From assembly GCA_020746105.1 (NCBI GenBank), contig CM036618.1:110186622-110250621 (forward strand): a stretch of 64,000 nt of DNA, in the 5' to 3' direction. Made by a program: the position numbers and the translations under genes. The notes beneath the pieces are model-generated. The model was given only the letters and a program-made list of their open reading frames with translations. It was not told where the DNA came from and made no database searches. How positions within the stretch are numbered: position 1 is the first letter of the stretch; every line of letters starts with the position of its first letter. The DNA comes from Trogon surrucura. Lineage: Eukaryota > Chordata > Aves > Trogoniformes > Trogonidae. This document shows positions 37,778-49,754 of the stretch, one piece after another.

Positions 37778-40131
37778 TGACCTATTTTGCCTAACCATTT
37801 ATGTGACTCAAACCACCAACTTTGCCTCCTGAGGTTTTCCAGAGCTCTGCCAATTCTCTTCGATTTGCTTGTTTCTCCAGATGTGACATCAAACTGTGAA
37901 ATAGGTGAGATTAGGGCAATCAAAGTGAAAGCTGGGGAAGGAAGTGAACTCCACAAAAGCTTTGGGCACACAGAAAGAGGTGTTATCTGAGGGCACCTCC
38001 AGCCACCACCTATTCTGACTGTATGGTGCAGAGCTGCTGTTAGCTACCTTTAACAAATGGGAGGCTGTAAGCAGTGAGTTCAATGGCTTGCAGATAACAT
38101 TTCCGCTCCTCCTAAGCTCATGATCAGGTCCAGTGGTGATGACACACGCAGGCAAAGAGCACAATTTCCCAGCAAACTATGCTCTGCAGTGAAGAAGCAG
38201 GTTAATATTGGGAACGGGTACATTGCCTCCCAATATAGCTGAGCTTAATAAAGGAGAAAGATGCTTACAGCTGAATGGAGAATAGGAATACTTGATCCCA
38301 TGCTGAGACAGTTTCAGCTGAGTATGGTTCTATAAACCAGGGACAAACATGCCTTCTGGAGGGGCTTGGGGCAGAGCACAAGTGTTGCATACCGCTGTAT
38401 TTTGACAAAGATAGCTTCATCATGTGGCAAGGGATGTCTGGAATATCCTTCCTGGACCTACCTCACCATACAAGTAATCTGTCCATGGATTTGCAGGAAA
38501 TGTCATCCAGGAAGACATAACATTGTAAAATGGTAACAAATACAAAACCTGCAGATTGTCAGAACAGTACATCTAACAGTCTTCCCAGTACATCTAATAA
38601 AAGACTAAAGGAAGAATGTAATACAAGAGTGGGTTGATACAAGCAAGCAGAGAACAGTGAAAAAGCAGTAAGTACTTTCCTGATAAGCTCAGGGAACATC
38701 TGTACTGGTAGGCAAAAACAACGGAGCTAGGAGCAGCACATGATGAATGTTACAGAAAATGTAGTTAACACATCTCTGCACACAGTCCAGGAGCCAGTGT
38801 CATAGCACTAAAACTGTGGGAGTTTTGGCAAGGAAAACCCTGTCCACAAACACAAGGATTACAGATTATTAGAGAGAATTCATTGCTTTTTCTGCAGGTC
38901 ACCTTTACTGCAGTCTGCTTCTGGGTCTTTGTTTAATATGCGCATCTAAAATTAGGAAGATCCACTCAACGAGATTTAATCCCAGGAAGCTTCATGGCAG
39001 CTACTGAGTCAGCTGCTGAGGACTTGTGATATCCACCAAGTTCCAGGAAACTACAAGGTATAGCTTAATCATTTAGATATTAGCTAGGGACCGCAAAGGA
39101 TGCACACATTTCATTTATCTCTGAAACATTCCTAAGCTGCCTTTAGCATAGATCTGATGAAAAAATAGGGAAGCATACTGCAGGGGCTGGGGAAAGGTCA
39201 GTAAGGCGCTTCTGACTTGTCTTATAATTCAGGATACAAAGCATCTTAATAGAAAGAGGGTTTTTTTGACACAGAAAAGCAGCACTAATGCACTGAATGC
39301 CTAGCAGAATAAAAAAAGTATTGAAACAAACTATGTGCTAAGCCTTTAAGTGTTAAATACACTGATGGACTGGGTGCTTTCCCATTCCCTGAAGCCCATG
39401 TGTTCCTCCTCGTTTGTCCTTCTTCATCTGGATTAGCTCAGGAGCCATCAGATCCCTCCGCCATGGTGTGGAATTCCCTGTACAGGCTGGAAAATCAAGA
39501 GTTCAGGAAATTATCCCCAGAGATGAGGTTTTCATGGCAACAGGTAAAAAAATAGTACTCCACTATCTAACTATGCAGCAGAATGAGCAAATTAAGAACA
39601 ATGAGATACAGATGTAACACTGAGGGTCATGGGCTGAACAGCTATATGAAAATTATGATTCTGTGAAAACAGAAAGAAAATAAAAGCACATGTAGAAGAA
39701 GACAGGTAGATACATAAAATACTAGCTATTTTGATACTGTTTTTCCTTATCTAAGTTCCATGACTGTATCTCAAGAAGAGTTTGGAAATCTGTGGGCAGA
39801 AAGTTCTGCATGAACACCATTCAGGGTGAGAAGGGTGCGGTGTCAGCCCTCTTTCATTATCCACCTCAAGGCTATGAAATAGCTCAAACTATAAAAGGTA
39901 TTTGGATTATGATTATCACATCTCAATTTAAGTAAAATGTATGTTTGTCAGCTGCTTAGTACTCAGGTTATTTTTCCTACCCTTCTGCCCATGGAAATTC
40001 CAGTTCTCTGTCTTGTTTCTCTGACATTTCCTGATCCCACAACTGCCAAGTGGTCTAAGTAAAATAAAGTTGACCTGAGCTGCCTATAACAATCACTTCT
40101 TTATGCTAAACTATAGACTAGACTATATATC
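37778..40131. other. AT-rich non-coding stretch, no gene recognised
   Basis: No repeat family, RNA gene or exon could be recognised in this interval. Confidence 0.6.
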
Positions 40132-40558
40132 GTAGAATCATGGAATCATTAAGGCTGGAGAAGACCTCTAAGATCATCAAGTCCAACCATCAACCCAATG
40201 CTCCCACAACCACCAAACTATATCCTGAAGTACCACATATACGCATTTTTTTTACACCTCCATGGATGGTGACTCCACCACAGCCCTGGGCAGCCCATTC
40301 CAATGCTTTCCTAATATTCAGTCTAAATCTCTCCTGGCACAACTTGAGCCCATTTCCTCTTGTCCTATTGCTAGTTACCTGGGAGAAGAGACCAGAATCT
40401 ACCTTGCTACAACCTCCTTTCAGGTAGTTGTAGAGAGCAATAAGGTCTCCCCAGAGCTTCCTTGTCTCCAGACTAAACAATCCCAGTTCCCCCTGGTGCT
40501 CCTCATAAGATAAGTTCTTCATATCCCTCCCCAGCTTTGTTGCCCTTCTCTGGACCCA
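40132..40558 (-). mobile_element. CR1 LINE 3' end (group III)
   Basis: A reverse-strand CR1 beginning (+ strand, left) with GTAGAATCATGGAATCATT. It continues through the UTR with AGTCCAACCATCAACCC into the polyprotein C-terminus, as far as the segment that encodes [11 protein letters not shown] residues in reverse. An ACATATACGCATTTTTTTTA insertion or slippage marks the UTR. Frames are broken and the copy looks old. Confidence 0.93.
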
Positions 40559-41777
40559 TTAGTCATAGTTTTGCATATGAACTATACATCCATATTCTAA
40601 TAATGATCATTTACCACGTTCTGCATAACTTGAACCCACTACAGCACCCAGGTGTCATGAAAGAGATGGGATGAAGCCCCAGCAGCAGGCCCTTAGCTTC
40701 AGGCTGCCTGATCCAGCCAGTTATGCCCCTCAGCTCAGCCTGGAAATGAGCCTGAGTGTGTGGTGGAAGGCAGGGAAAAATCAAAGCTACGTTTGCTCTG
40801 TGCAGCCTGGACCCACCATATTCATCCTACTTTTACTTGCACTGGAAACATCTTGTGTAGGCAGCAGCGACAGCAGGAATTACAGGAATTCTGGTGTATT
40901 TGCCTCTTCTTGATACCCCTCACATGGGTGCAGGGCACATATCTTTCTTGCTCTGCCCTGGCTATGACCCCACCACTTGTTTGTCCAGGGGAAAGCAGTA
41001 GGACTTTACTGCACAGGAGGTGAATGCCCAGGAAACATCTGGCCCAGGGTGCAAGAAACATGTTGGGTTCCCTTTGTTGGCAGGAGTAGTGCAAGCTATC
41101 CCACTGGTAATCTCACTCTGAACCAGGTTCAAGAAGTGCTTGAAAAACTGTCAACCTGCCATTGAGAGCACATGGCACATTTCCCTGTAGTCAGGCTCTA
41201 GCAGACAAGTAGAATCAGCCTGAAAGCAGAAACCATGGTCCCAGAGCAACAGCCAGCATATATTAGGATCTTACCGAGAACGAAGCTGGCAGTGCCAGAG
41301 AGACATATTGCTGAAAATATATTTGGTGGTTAGCAGGAAAGAAGTAAGGTAAAAAAATGCTTCACTCGGTGCTCTTTAGCCACAGATCCTGCAAAGAGCA
41401 GGAGGTCCCACAGCAGGCATCTGCTGAAATCATCCTCTGCAGTACATCTGTATCAGTGGATTCATTACTAAACACTGCTCAGTCCTGTAAAAAACTGGAG
41501 AAGGAGAAAGTACAGCCACTCTTTCCACTGAGAAAATGATCAAGTGTTAGAGCAAATACATGGAAATTAGGAGTGAAACAATTTGTAGGTGCATCACACT
41601 GAACTCAGCCTCCATCCCATAAGCTCATCAGAGGGAGAAGGCTGGTGGAATGAAACTCCACTTTATCTTTTTACTCTACTTTTTCTTTAGAAGTACTTTT
41701 TCTGTGTCTGTGATGCGTAAGACTTCTTTGGAAAAATATATTTCTTTGGAAAGATGGTTTACCAGCTAAAGTGCCAA
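40559..41777. other. Non-coding spacer, no gene recognised
   Basis: Somewhat GC-richer around 40660-41160, with overlapping open frames on both strands (up to about 90 codons) that match no family I recognise. Confidence 0.55.
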
Positions 41778-41998
41778 GTTCTGCACTTGGGTCCCGACAA
41801 CCTCATGCAACTCCACTGGCTTGGGGAAGAGCAGCTGGAAAGCTGCCCAGCAGAAAAGGCCCTGGGGGTGTTGGTTGACAGTGGCTGAACATGAGTCAGC
41901 AGTATTCCCAGGTGGCCAAGAAGGTCAACAGCATCCTGGCCTGGATCAGGAATGGTGTGGCCAGTAGGACCAGGGAAGTGATTGTCCTCCTGTACTCA
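41778..41998 (+). mobile_element. CR1 LINE (group III), left part, split by insertion
   Basis: Begins with GTTCTGCACTTGGGTCC, the CR1 KVLHLG segment just after the RT core. It runs through [12 protein letters not shown] coding to CCTCCTGTACTC, where the element is interrupted. The same element resumes at about 42156 with TGGCACCGGTGAGG, the sequence that normally follows. Stop codons and frameshifts are present. Confidence 0.9.
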
Positions 41999-41999
41999 T

Positions 42000-42092
42000 C
42001 ACAGAATCACAGAATATCAGGGGTTGGAAGAGACCTTGAAAGATCATCTAGTCCAACCCCCCTGTCAGAGCAGGATCACCTACAGTAGGTAA
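42000..42092 (-). mobile_element. CR1 LINE 3' tail (group I), nested insertion
   Basis: A reverse-strand CR1 terminus. On the + strand it reads CACAGAATCACAGAATATC, then AGATCATCTAGTCCAACCC, then GCAGGATCACCTACAGTAGG. That matches, in reverse, the terminal 90 or so bases of the group I copies at 13315 and 17457. It interrupts the group III copy between 41998 and 42156. Confidence 0.93.
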
Positions 42093-42155
42093 ATCTGGTT
42101 ACCTGCTCTAGGTGGTTAGGTTAGGTTACCTACTCTGGTTATCTACTTTAGTCGG
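42093..42155. repeat. Low-complexity filler beside nested CR1
   Basis: Between the nested tail and the resumption of the host element lies a T/G-rich stretch built from variations of GGTTACCTACTCT (GGTTACCTGCTC, GGTTAGGTTAGG, GGTTACCTACTC, GGTTATCTACTT). It resembles locally templated or slippage-derived filler. GTACTC before the insertion and GTACTT after it could be a short target-site duplication. Confidence 0.6.
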
Positions 42156-42674
42156 TACTTGGCACCGGTGAGGTTGAGTACTATGTTCAGTTTTGGGTGC
42201 CTCGCTACCGGAGAGACATTGAGGTGCTGGAGCAGGTAGAGAGAAGGGCAACAAAGGTGGTAAACAGTTCAGAGCACAAGTCTTATGGGGAATGGCTGAG
42301 GAAACTGGGATTGCTGAGCCTGGAGAAAAGGAGTCTGAGGGAAGACCTTATCACTACCTGAGGGGAGGTTGTAGCAAGGTGGGTGCTGGTCTTTCTCCCT
42401 AGTAATGAGTGATGAGAGGAAACAGCCTCAAGTTGCACCAGAGGAGGTTTAGATTGGCTATTAGGAGAAAGTTCTTCACCGAAAATGTTATCAAGCACTG
42501 AAACAGGCTGCCCAGGGAAGTGGTGGAGTCACCATTCCTGAAAGTAGTTAAAAGATGTGAAGATATGGCAGTTAAGGACACGGTTTAGTGGTGTGCTTAG
42601 CATTATTAGATTTATGTTTGAACTCTATGATCTTAAAGGTCTTTTCCAACCCAAATGAACCTGTGATTCTATTG
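42156..42674 (+). mobile_element. CR1 LINE (group III), right part
   Basis: Continuation of the element at 41778-41998. It contains the polyprotein C-terminus (a FGCLATGETLRCW-like out-of-frame region, then CTGGAGAAAAGGAGTCTGAG) and the 3' UTR with TTAAGGACACGGTTTAGTGG and TTTTCCAACCCAAATGAACC. It ends in GTGATTCTATTGG. Frames are broken, consistent with an older insertion. Confidence 0.92.
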
Positions 42675-43283
42675 GACTCATCTGTCAAGTATGTCCTGGT
42701 CAGGGAGTGTTGGGGTAGATATCAGGCCATTAAGTACTATGTTGCAATTGTGTTTTAACTGTCAAAGAAATTTTTCAAAACTTCTTAAAACATGTAATTT
42801 TGTCCTTAAGCCTTCAGTGGCATTGTGAAGGCCTTGAAGTAGATCAGCTAACACAGGACATGGGCTTTTGGGTTTTAAGAGGAAAGGCAAAAAAAATCAT
42901 CAATAGGAAAGCTAGAAAGGAAGAGAACTCAGAGTAGGAGAGCAGATATGGAGGAGGAGCTGAGGAGGAAGGCATTTGTATTTACTCTCAGGGACAATAT
43001 TGTCTCCTAGAAGAGAATAAGTGCACAGTACTTGCAGAGCTTCTGCTGCTCTAAGTCTGTATATGCTGCCTCCTTGTGTGTCACCCCCGCTGTATGATCT
43101 TCTTTTGACATTTCCTTTTCAGTGAATACCATCCGATGATAAATAAAGAGTGTCTGGAAGGCAGAGCAGGGCTTCTTGCAAAGACTTTCAAAAAGTTATC
43201 ACACCTTTTTGACAGATTTCTGCATCCTGGATGCTTTCATGAGGGCAGAGCTTTTGTATGGGTTTGGGGAAGATGAGTCACCA

Positions 43284-43299
43284 GTGACACTAGTGTCAC
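43284..43299. repeat. Perfect 16-bp palindrome
   Basis: GTGACACTAGTGTCAC is its own reverse complement. It lies inside a direct repeat: GTCACCAGTGA just before and GTCACCCAGTGA just after share the same words. It could be a dimeric protein-binding site, but no flanking gene supports that. Confidence 0.85.
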
Positions 43300-44359
43300 C
43301 CAGTGATAATAACACATAGGGATAAACTTCTTTTCATCCTTTCTAAAGCTTCACTTGCAGCGTGTAACTAGCTGACTTTTGACTCTTCAGGTGGTAAAGC
43401 AAATCCAGCTTAGTAATATCCCTTTCTCTTGATTATTTCAAGTCCTCCACCTTGGTGACCAGAGTGTAACCAGAGTGGTCCGGTAAGATATGCTTCTGAC
43501 AGCAGAATAAGAGGAAAGGACGTGCTGTCTCATGCCTTACAAAGTACAACAGTGTTTCCATAGCTGTGGAAATTTCCGTAAGTGACTCTTGGTAATCATC
43601 TCCAAGCCACATGTGCTGCTGGAGGCAAAGACACTCTCCAAATCACGCAAAGTACCTGGCAATCCTGATTAAGTGCCACATAAACTTTTTGTGGTTCAGC
43701 TACGTAGCTTTTACTCTCCAAAAATACAAGTGGCAAGAAAGAAGCGCGAAGGGACATCAGCCTCTTCACATGACTCAGAACCTGAAAGCTGTCTTCTTGC
43801 TTAGTCCAAGTGTTGCGATCATAGCACAAGCACTTGGTTGGCAGTGCACAGTTCTGCCAAAAGCAAGCTGCTTCCTGTGGGCAGTTCTATGCAGAAAAAA
43901 TGTCCTTGGAAAACTTCCTAAAAGGTTACTAAAAAAAAAATCCCCCACTAACTTTCATTTCTCAATATAATCCCATGTTACCTGCCATCCAAATAATTCC
44001 TTGGAGAAGAGGTTCCACATCAGCAAAACTTAGGTAGCAAACTGTAGCAAACCAAGAGTCATCCTTAGAATTGCATCTGATAAACAAATTCTTGTACAAC
44101 TGCTTGGTCAAAAAAATGATGTATAATCAAAGTCTAAATTTTCAGTCAATCTGTACCTGATCTTTGTGTGTCAAGGAGTTTATACAAGTCTGGGATTGGT
44201 ATATGTTGCATTTGCATCTACAAGAAGGAGAATCAGTTAGCCCATCCAGCTATTTATTTTGACAATTATGCCTCTTATAACATGTTTTTACTGTAGCCAT
44301 TGTGACACTGCGGATGGCGAAGCTCTGCAAACCAGCTGGAACAGTGGAATCAGACTGAG

Positions 44360-44389
44360 AAAACCTCAGATCTTTAACTGAGGTTTTTT
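44360..44389 (+). repeat. 10-bp stem hairpin followed by T run
   Basis: AAAACCTCAG at 44360-44369 pairs exactly with CTGAGGTTTT at 44378-44387 across an 8-base loop, and the right arm runs into seven T residues. A T run after a hairpin can end Pol III transcripts, but I find no A/B boxes or snRNA-type promoter upstream, so this is called only as an inverted repeat. Confidence 0.65.
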
Positions 44390-45987
44390 TAACGCTTCTT
44401 TAAGGTACTGCAGACACCTATTGCCTCATGTACTCCTTGCTGCTTCTGTAGTAGGTGATCAATTTTATATTTTTAAAATGTGCAAATTCCCAGTAGTATA
44501 TAAATTCCATTTTAATCAGTACTCAACAATTCTGAAGAGTTTGATTCAAAATGTCTTGTATTTTGCCCATAGTAGTTTAAAGCCCTAGCTATAGTATGCT
44601 GATCTTGATCTGAAGCAAGGAGACAGTAATCCTGTGAACTGAAGTGTTGCAGTTCTCTGCCTATCATTAGTATGTGTCGACACTTCATTAAACTGTCCAG
44701 ATCCTGCAAGTGTAAGACAAATGGACTTGATTCTGCAAAAGAAGCAGAAGGTAAAAACCCCATAATTTTTCATCCTGTGTGTTTTGGTGATTAATGGGCA
44801 TGTGTTCAGTTGATAGGGGTAAGAATTTGAATAGAAAAGGCAGGCAGCAGTTCAAAATGTCATATTGCTACAGCTGAAAGTCAGATGTCTGTGAGCCATT
44901 AATCCTCTTAAAAGTTGAGAGAGTGATGGTTCCTAGCATGGGCCAAGAGATAGTCACCCTCAGATACTCTGGGAAAGCCAAAAGTTATCATGCAGTACGT
45001 TAGCCGCAAATTCCAGTCTACAAGGCCAGGGTTAAGGCACAATGAGTACAAGAGTGCATGAGACCTTTAAATTGGTGTTGCACCTCTTGTGGACAACAAA
45101 AGGTTTGAAGCCATGGGAATGCAGTGGTACACGATACACAGACAGATAGACTAAGCCATTCTAAGAAAACACACTAACCTCAGAGGTAAGAAGAGAACAA
45201 AGGCAAGACCAATAAAGCAGAAAAATTGGCGCATTTATGGACATAATTTCAAAAATCTAAAGCTAAAATTATATTTTGTGAAAATAATTTATTGCACATA
45301 TTAAGCATGTCTTCATCAGACTACTTTAAGAAACAGAGGCAAGTCATATATATCGGCTGTGCTTAATTTTAGTCTATAGGAGAAAGAAAATCAAGCAGAG
45401 AGGGTAGAATCATGGGGAAAGGATGCCAAATAATAGGTGAGTGAACACTGAGGGATAAAAGTTATAATAATCATCCTGCAGTAGAAAATGTACAGTCAGG
45501 ATGACAGGGGCTAATGTGTTAGGATTGCTCAAAGACCCTTTATGCTGTTTAAATCCATGAGTGATGAAAACCGCAGGTGGTTTCAAGCCATCCTAGGTTC
45601 TCAAGAGAGATCTAAATTATTATTTCATTAAAACACTTAGCCAGTTTTTAATTGCCTGAAAGATTATCTGTGTTTCCATGTCTATTTGGTAAAACTTTAT
45701 TTTTTCTCCTTACCACCCTCAATGCTTCACGTAGACCAACAGCACTACTTACTGGGGTTTAAAAACACATGATGCAGAAAAAAAAAGCAATAATCGGAGT
45801 GAGAAATAGAAGAACACTGAAAATCGGGGGAAAAAATGCAGCTTTACCCTGTGATAGTTTACAGGGAAAGAAATTCACTGAGTGAAGTTGAACTACATTT
45901 ACCTGAAAATCACACGATTTCTTGTAGCAAGATGAAAAAAGTTTAGAAGAATGGTGACCCTCTCAGGTGCACAATCAGCCAATGTGA

Positions 45988-46052
45988 GATCCGAGAGCGC
46001 TGCAGAGGTCTCGAGTCCAGCCGTGTCCCGGCTGCACACTAGGGCATGACAC
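45988..46052. other. Small CpG-richer patch
   Basis: At least six CpG dinucleotides fall within about 65 bases (for example GATCCGAGAGCGC and TCTCGAG), in surroundings where CpG is rare. It is too short for a CpG island by usual definitions. It may be a remnant of a younger insert or a conserved element. Confidence 0.45.
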
Positions 46053-46344
46053 GGGTGTCCACCATCCCCCTGAGAGCAGAGAGAGCTGGGTGAATGTTGG
46101 GGGTTTGCCGATCTAAGTAATTCTGTTGTCTCCAGAAAAGAAATAAAATCCTCTTATTTTATGTGCTATTTCCAAAGGGCTTTGCACCATCTCATGCTGT
46201 ATTTCAAAATCGATTTTCTCCCGTTTTGCTTGCACTAGTTCCATCTCTAACTCTGGAGATGATATAAACAACAGCTGAGGGAGAGGAATCATGGCTGTAG
46301 CTCCCTGCTCCGTTTTCGTAACACAGATCTTGATAGTTCAGAAA

Positions 46345-46361
46345 ATGTTTTTTTTTTTTTT
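46345..46361. repeat. T17 run
   Basis: About seventeen T residues followed by CCAG, which by chance resembles a 3' splice site. The open frame across it is short and unrecognised. Confidence 0.85.
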
Positions 46362-47695
46362 TCCAGTACCTCTGGAAATATTTTTTGCCCCTGAATCTCA
46401 GTCTATTTACAAACTGAAAAAAGCTCCAGCTGGGCAAGACAATAGCACTGATAGTCACAAAATTACAGCAGTTATTCATAACCATTGCATAGGTTTCAGA
46501 GAGCGAAGAGCTTTCGACTGCTAGACACGGTCTACCAGAATATTTCGCTAAGTTTTGAAGCTTTTGGCAAGAGGGGGACTAATCCTGGTAAGTTATGAAC
46601 TCAGACTTATTCAAATTCATGAGGCAGGTATCTGAAAATCTGAGAAGGTGTAGCAAGCTCCTAAACAAATGATTTAATTAAATTTAATTAGGGACTAAGA
46701 GGTACCAGATGCATGCAATCATATTCTCTTGATCTAGCAATTCATATTAATAACTCTCAGAGACCATTTTCAAATTTATTATTTGCTGGTGCTCACTCTT
46801 TTTAAAAAATTATTATTATTTATTCCTGTTATACACCTCATTGAATCCAGCCAGCAAATTCTGCTTTATTATGATGTCATCCAAATTCTGTTCAGGGCTT
46901 ATGAGCCAGGCCTAGCAAATCCAAATAGTGAGGGATTCTTTCTGTCCAATGGAAGCTACCTGAAGACTTAAAATACTAGCTCCAAAAATTCCATGTGAGT
47001 ATAAAATACAAGCCTTAAAGAATATGTTTGAACTCATTAGGTGAGTAATTTTTGCATGTTAACTACATTTATTTGCTTTGCCTGACATATATTGGCTACC
47101 AACTCTGTCTCTAAATATTTTGCAAAAGTACTGGATCCCCCTTACAAAAAGCATAACATGAACCATATCATGAATTAAACATTTAGAAGACCTAGCTAGT
47201 AATTCCTTCCCAGCAGATAACAGAACAGAAACAAGTGTCAGAAATTTGCTTTAGATGGAAATTATTACTTCAAATCTGATTCTATAAATGTAAAGTATTA
47301 AGAGAATTAGACCTGTTCTGTTCTGTAAAATATTAAACTAAATCGCTTTTCCCACCCATATGATTGATATTTCTTTTTTTGGGTGACGAACAATCTACAC
47401 TATGGTCAATATATTACCCCATAACAAGTTCTTTAACCCATATCCCAGATATGATTAAGCTGAAATTACTCTGTACAATGCAATGTAAAATGAAGATAAT
47501 AGTTTCAGAATCTTAACACCAGTTTTGGCAAAGTCAAGCTGTCAGCACTCATTAGTATCAGGTTTGAATCTGAAAGAACCCAAGAGTGTTTCCCCTTTAA
47601 AAGAATTATAAAATATACTTTAGGTGTGTGCTTCCTTGATGTGGGATAGCATTGTCATCATCATGCAAAAACGACGGAGAGGGAACATTGTGTTC

Positions 47696-48007
47696 CTAGA
47701 AACTTCTGATCTCTTGCTTCACTGAACGTGCCGGGCAGCTTGAACTCCCGACACTGGTGGGCATGTGCAGAATATCATCCCGGCAATCAAAGTCCTCACA
47801 GGTACATTGCAAAGAAAGGTTTAGGTTTTCACAATGGCATGAATTCTTTTTCTTCTCCGTGTTGTCACAGAGCACGAATGGCCAACGACCTATCATGTTC
47901 CTTGAACTGAAATGCTTCAGAAGCATCCGAGCTGACACAGTGCAATGCACACGGGAGACTTTACCCGGTTTTGTAATCCTGGGTGGTTTAAATGACTTAC
48001 AATAATG
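47696..48007 (-). other. Cysteine-rich open frame of unknown status
   Basis: On the minus strand, 104 codons stay open between a TAG at about 48010 and the stop at 47696. The translation has several cysteines concentrated in its second half, in SCHCE and LQCTCEDFDC segments. The DNA carries more CpG than its surroundings. No ATG lies near the 5' end, so as a gene it would have to be an internal exon, and I find no convincing splice acceptor directly upstream. I do not recognise a family. Chance is the leading explanation; a conserved element or an exon of an unrecognised gene cannot be excluded. Confidence 0.12.
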
Positions 48008-48230
48008 CTAGCTCTTGTGCTAGTAGCGCTGTTCCTCTGTAGGAACATTTAGAGAATACTGTAAATCCTTCAGTAATTTTATGGCCAAGGCAGTTTAATC
48101 GAGTTATTTTGGGCTTTAGCTCACAGTGCCATGCAATTATATCAGAATCCGCATTTTCATAAAAAAAGAAATGGCAACTTTCTTGTCCTTACAGTAAGAT
48201 TAAACAGAATAAGAAAAGCTTTAAAATATG

Positions 48231-48330
48231 AAACTGATGCAATGTCACCTGCCTGAGGGACTGAAACAAGAGCTCAATAGAAACTGGTGCAATGCGATAT
48301 GCCTGAGAGCCGGGAATGTGCTCTAGAGTG
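48231..48330. repeat. Two-copy 50-bp tandem duplication, diverged
   Basis: AAACTGATGCAATG at 48231 and AAACTGGTGCAATG at 48281 start two adjacent units of 50 bases. Both also contain GCCTGAG at equivalent positions. Divergence between the units suggests an old duplication. Confidence 0.8.
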
Positions 48331-49399
48331 TGAACTCCAATATGCATCTTCATTTCGTATTTATCGCTGAAGCCACGGCCCCAGCAAAGCTAGTGACAAC
48401 CACCCTTGAAAAGTGAAAAGGCAGGAGCAGATAGCTGTAGTAAGCCCTGCCTAGTCACTAAGTCACTGTGCCTCGCAAATTAATGCAGATATTACAGGTT
48501 ATCCTGCTACTCTTGCTTCCTTTCCTACAAAAAGAAAAGGTTCCTATTTTCCACTGCTACTTTCACTGGTTAAGTAAGACTATGGCAGAAGACTATGGAG
48601 TATGGAGCCATGGAAGGCTTGTTGACAATACCTATGGGCTTGTAATTATCTTATTCCAGCCACTGTGTATTGGGAAAGTCATTTAATAAGAGGATGTAAA
48701 ATGTGGATGTAAAGCAAAGTAATGTTGAAAGTTCATGAATGTTGCATAGCTTGGTAAACTGTTATTTTTCTGTGTAAAGAGCTGTGGAAGTACACATGGG
48801 GATAAGGGAAAGAGGTGAATCTGTCAGGAAACTGTGTTGAACAATTATGCAGTTACAGCTAGAAGCAGAAACAAAGCTGGGACTTTGCAGAAAACTGGAA
48901 TTAATGAAGCCCATTCTTCCCTTTGAGCCGTAACGTTATCAGCCTGCTTTATTCTCAGTTTACAGAACTGGCTCATCTCCGTTTTTTAAACTCACTTATG
49001 TGGAGGCATCATCTGGCCTCTTGATATTTGTTACTATTTTCATCTGTTAAATCATTTAAGTATTTTTATAATTAGTAAAGGCTTTTAAGTGGTTTTAAGT
49101 GTTTTTTCCGCACTTTGGGCAAAGCAGTTTCAATTGCTCGGCTGCTGATCAGCTAACAGTAGTTGGCTTAAATATTTGTGATCAGACCGCGTATTCTCAG
49201 GAGACTAGAAACATGCGGATTTCTGATTTACTAGAAGTAAACATGACATTTAACTGACTGAAGTCTCTACCCCACAGTGGACCTAATATAACCTGTGATA
49301 TATTATGGGCTTGCAGAATAAAGAAAACCTTAACAGGGAGTTTAAAATAAAAGAGAACTGAAGAAAGAAGTCATGTTAAAGCATCTTAGGATGCTTTGT

Positions 49400-49754
49400 A
49401 GCATCCTAGATGACCTCACAGCAGCCTTCCAGTGTTTAAAGGGGGCTTACAGGAAATGTGGGCAGGGACTCTTTAGCAGGGAGTGTAGTTATAGTACAAG
49501 AGGTAATGGTTTCAAACTGAGAGTAGATTTAGTTTAGATATTAGGAAGAAATTCTTTATTGTGAGGGTGGTGAGACACTGGCACAGGTTGCTCAGAGAAG
49601 CCGTGGAAGCCCCTTCCCTGGAAGTGTTCAAGGCCAGGCTGGATGGGGCTTTGAGCAACCTGCTCTAGTGGGAGGTGTCCCTGCCTATGGCAAGGAAGTT
49701 GGAACTAGATGATCTTTAAAGTCCTTTCCAACACAAACCATTTCATGGATTGAA
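49400..49754 (+). mobile_element. CR1 LINE 3' end (group II), first in cluster
   Basis: Forward fragment with ACAGCAGCCTTCCAGTGTTT, the AATGGTTTCAAACTGAGAG segment, CACTGGCACAGGTTG and GAAGTGTTCAAGGCCAGGCT. The 3' UTR ends in the decayed tail ACCATTTCATGGATTGAAG. A second group II CR1 begins immediately after the tail. Confidence 0.93.

Larger units (their letters stand above)
42675..49399. other. AT-rich non-coding stretch, no gene recognised
   Basis: This interval holds a perfect palindrome, a hairpin, a CpG-richer patch, a T17 run, a 50-base duplication and one cysteine-rich open frame, all listed separately. Otherwise nothing recognisable was found. Confidence 0.55.
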
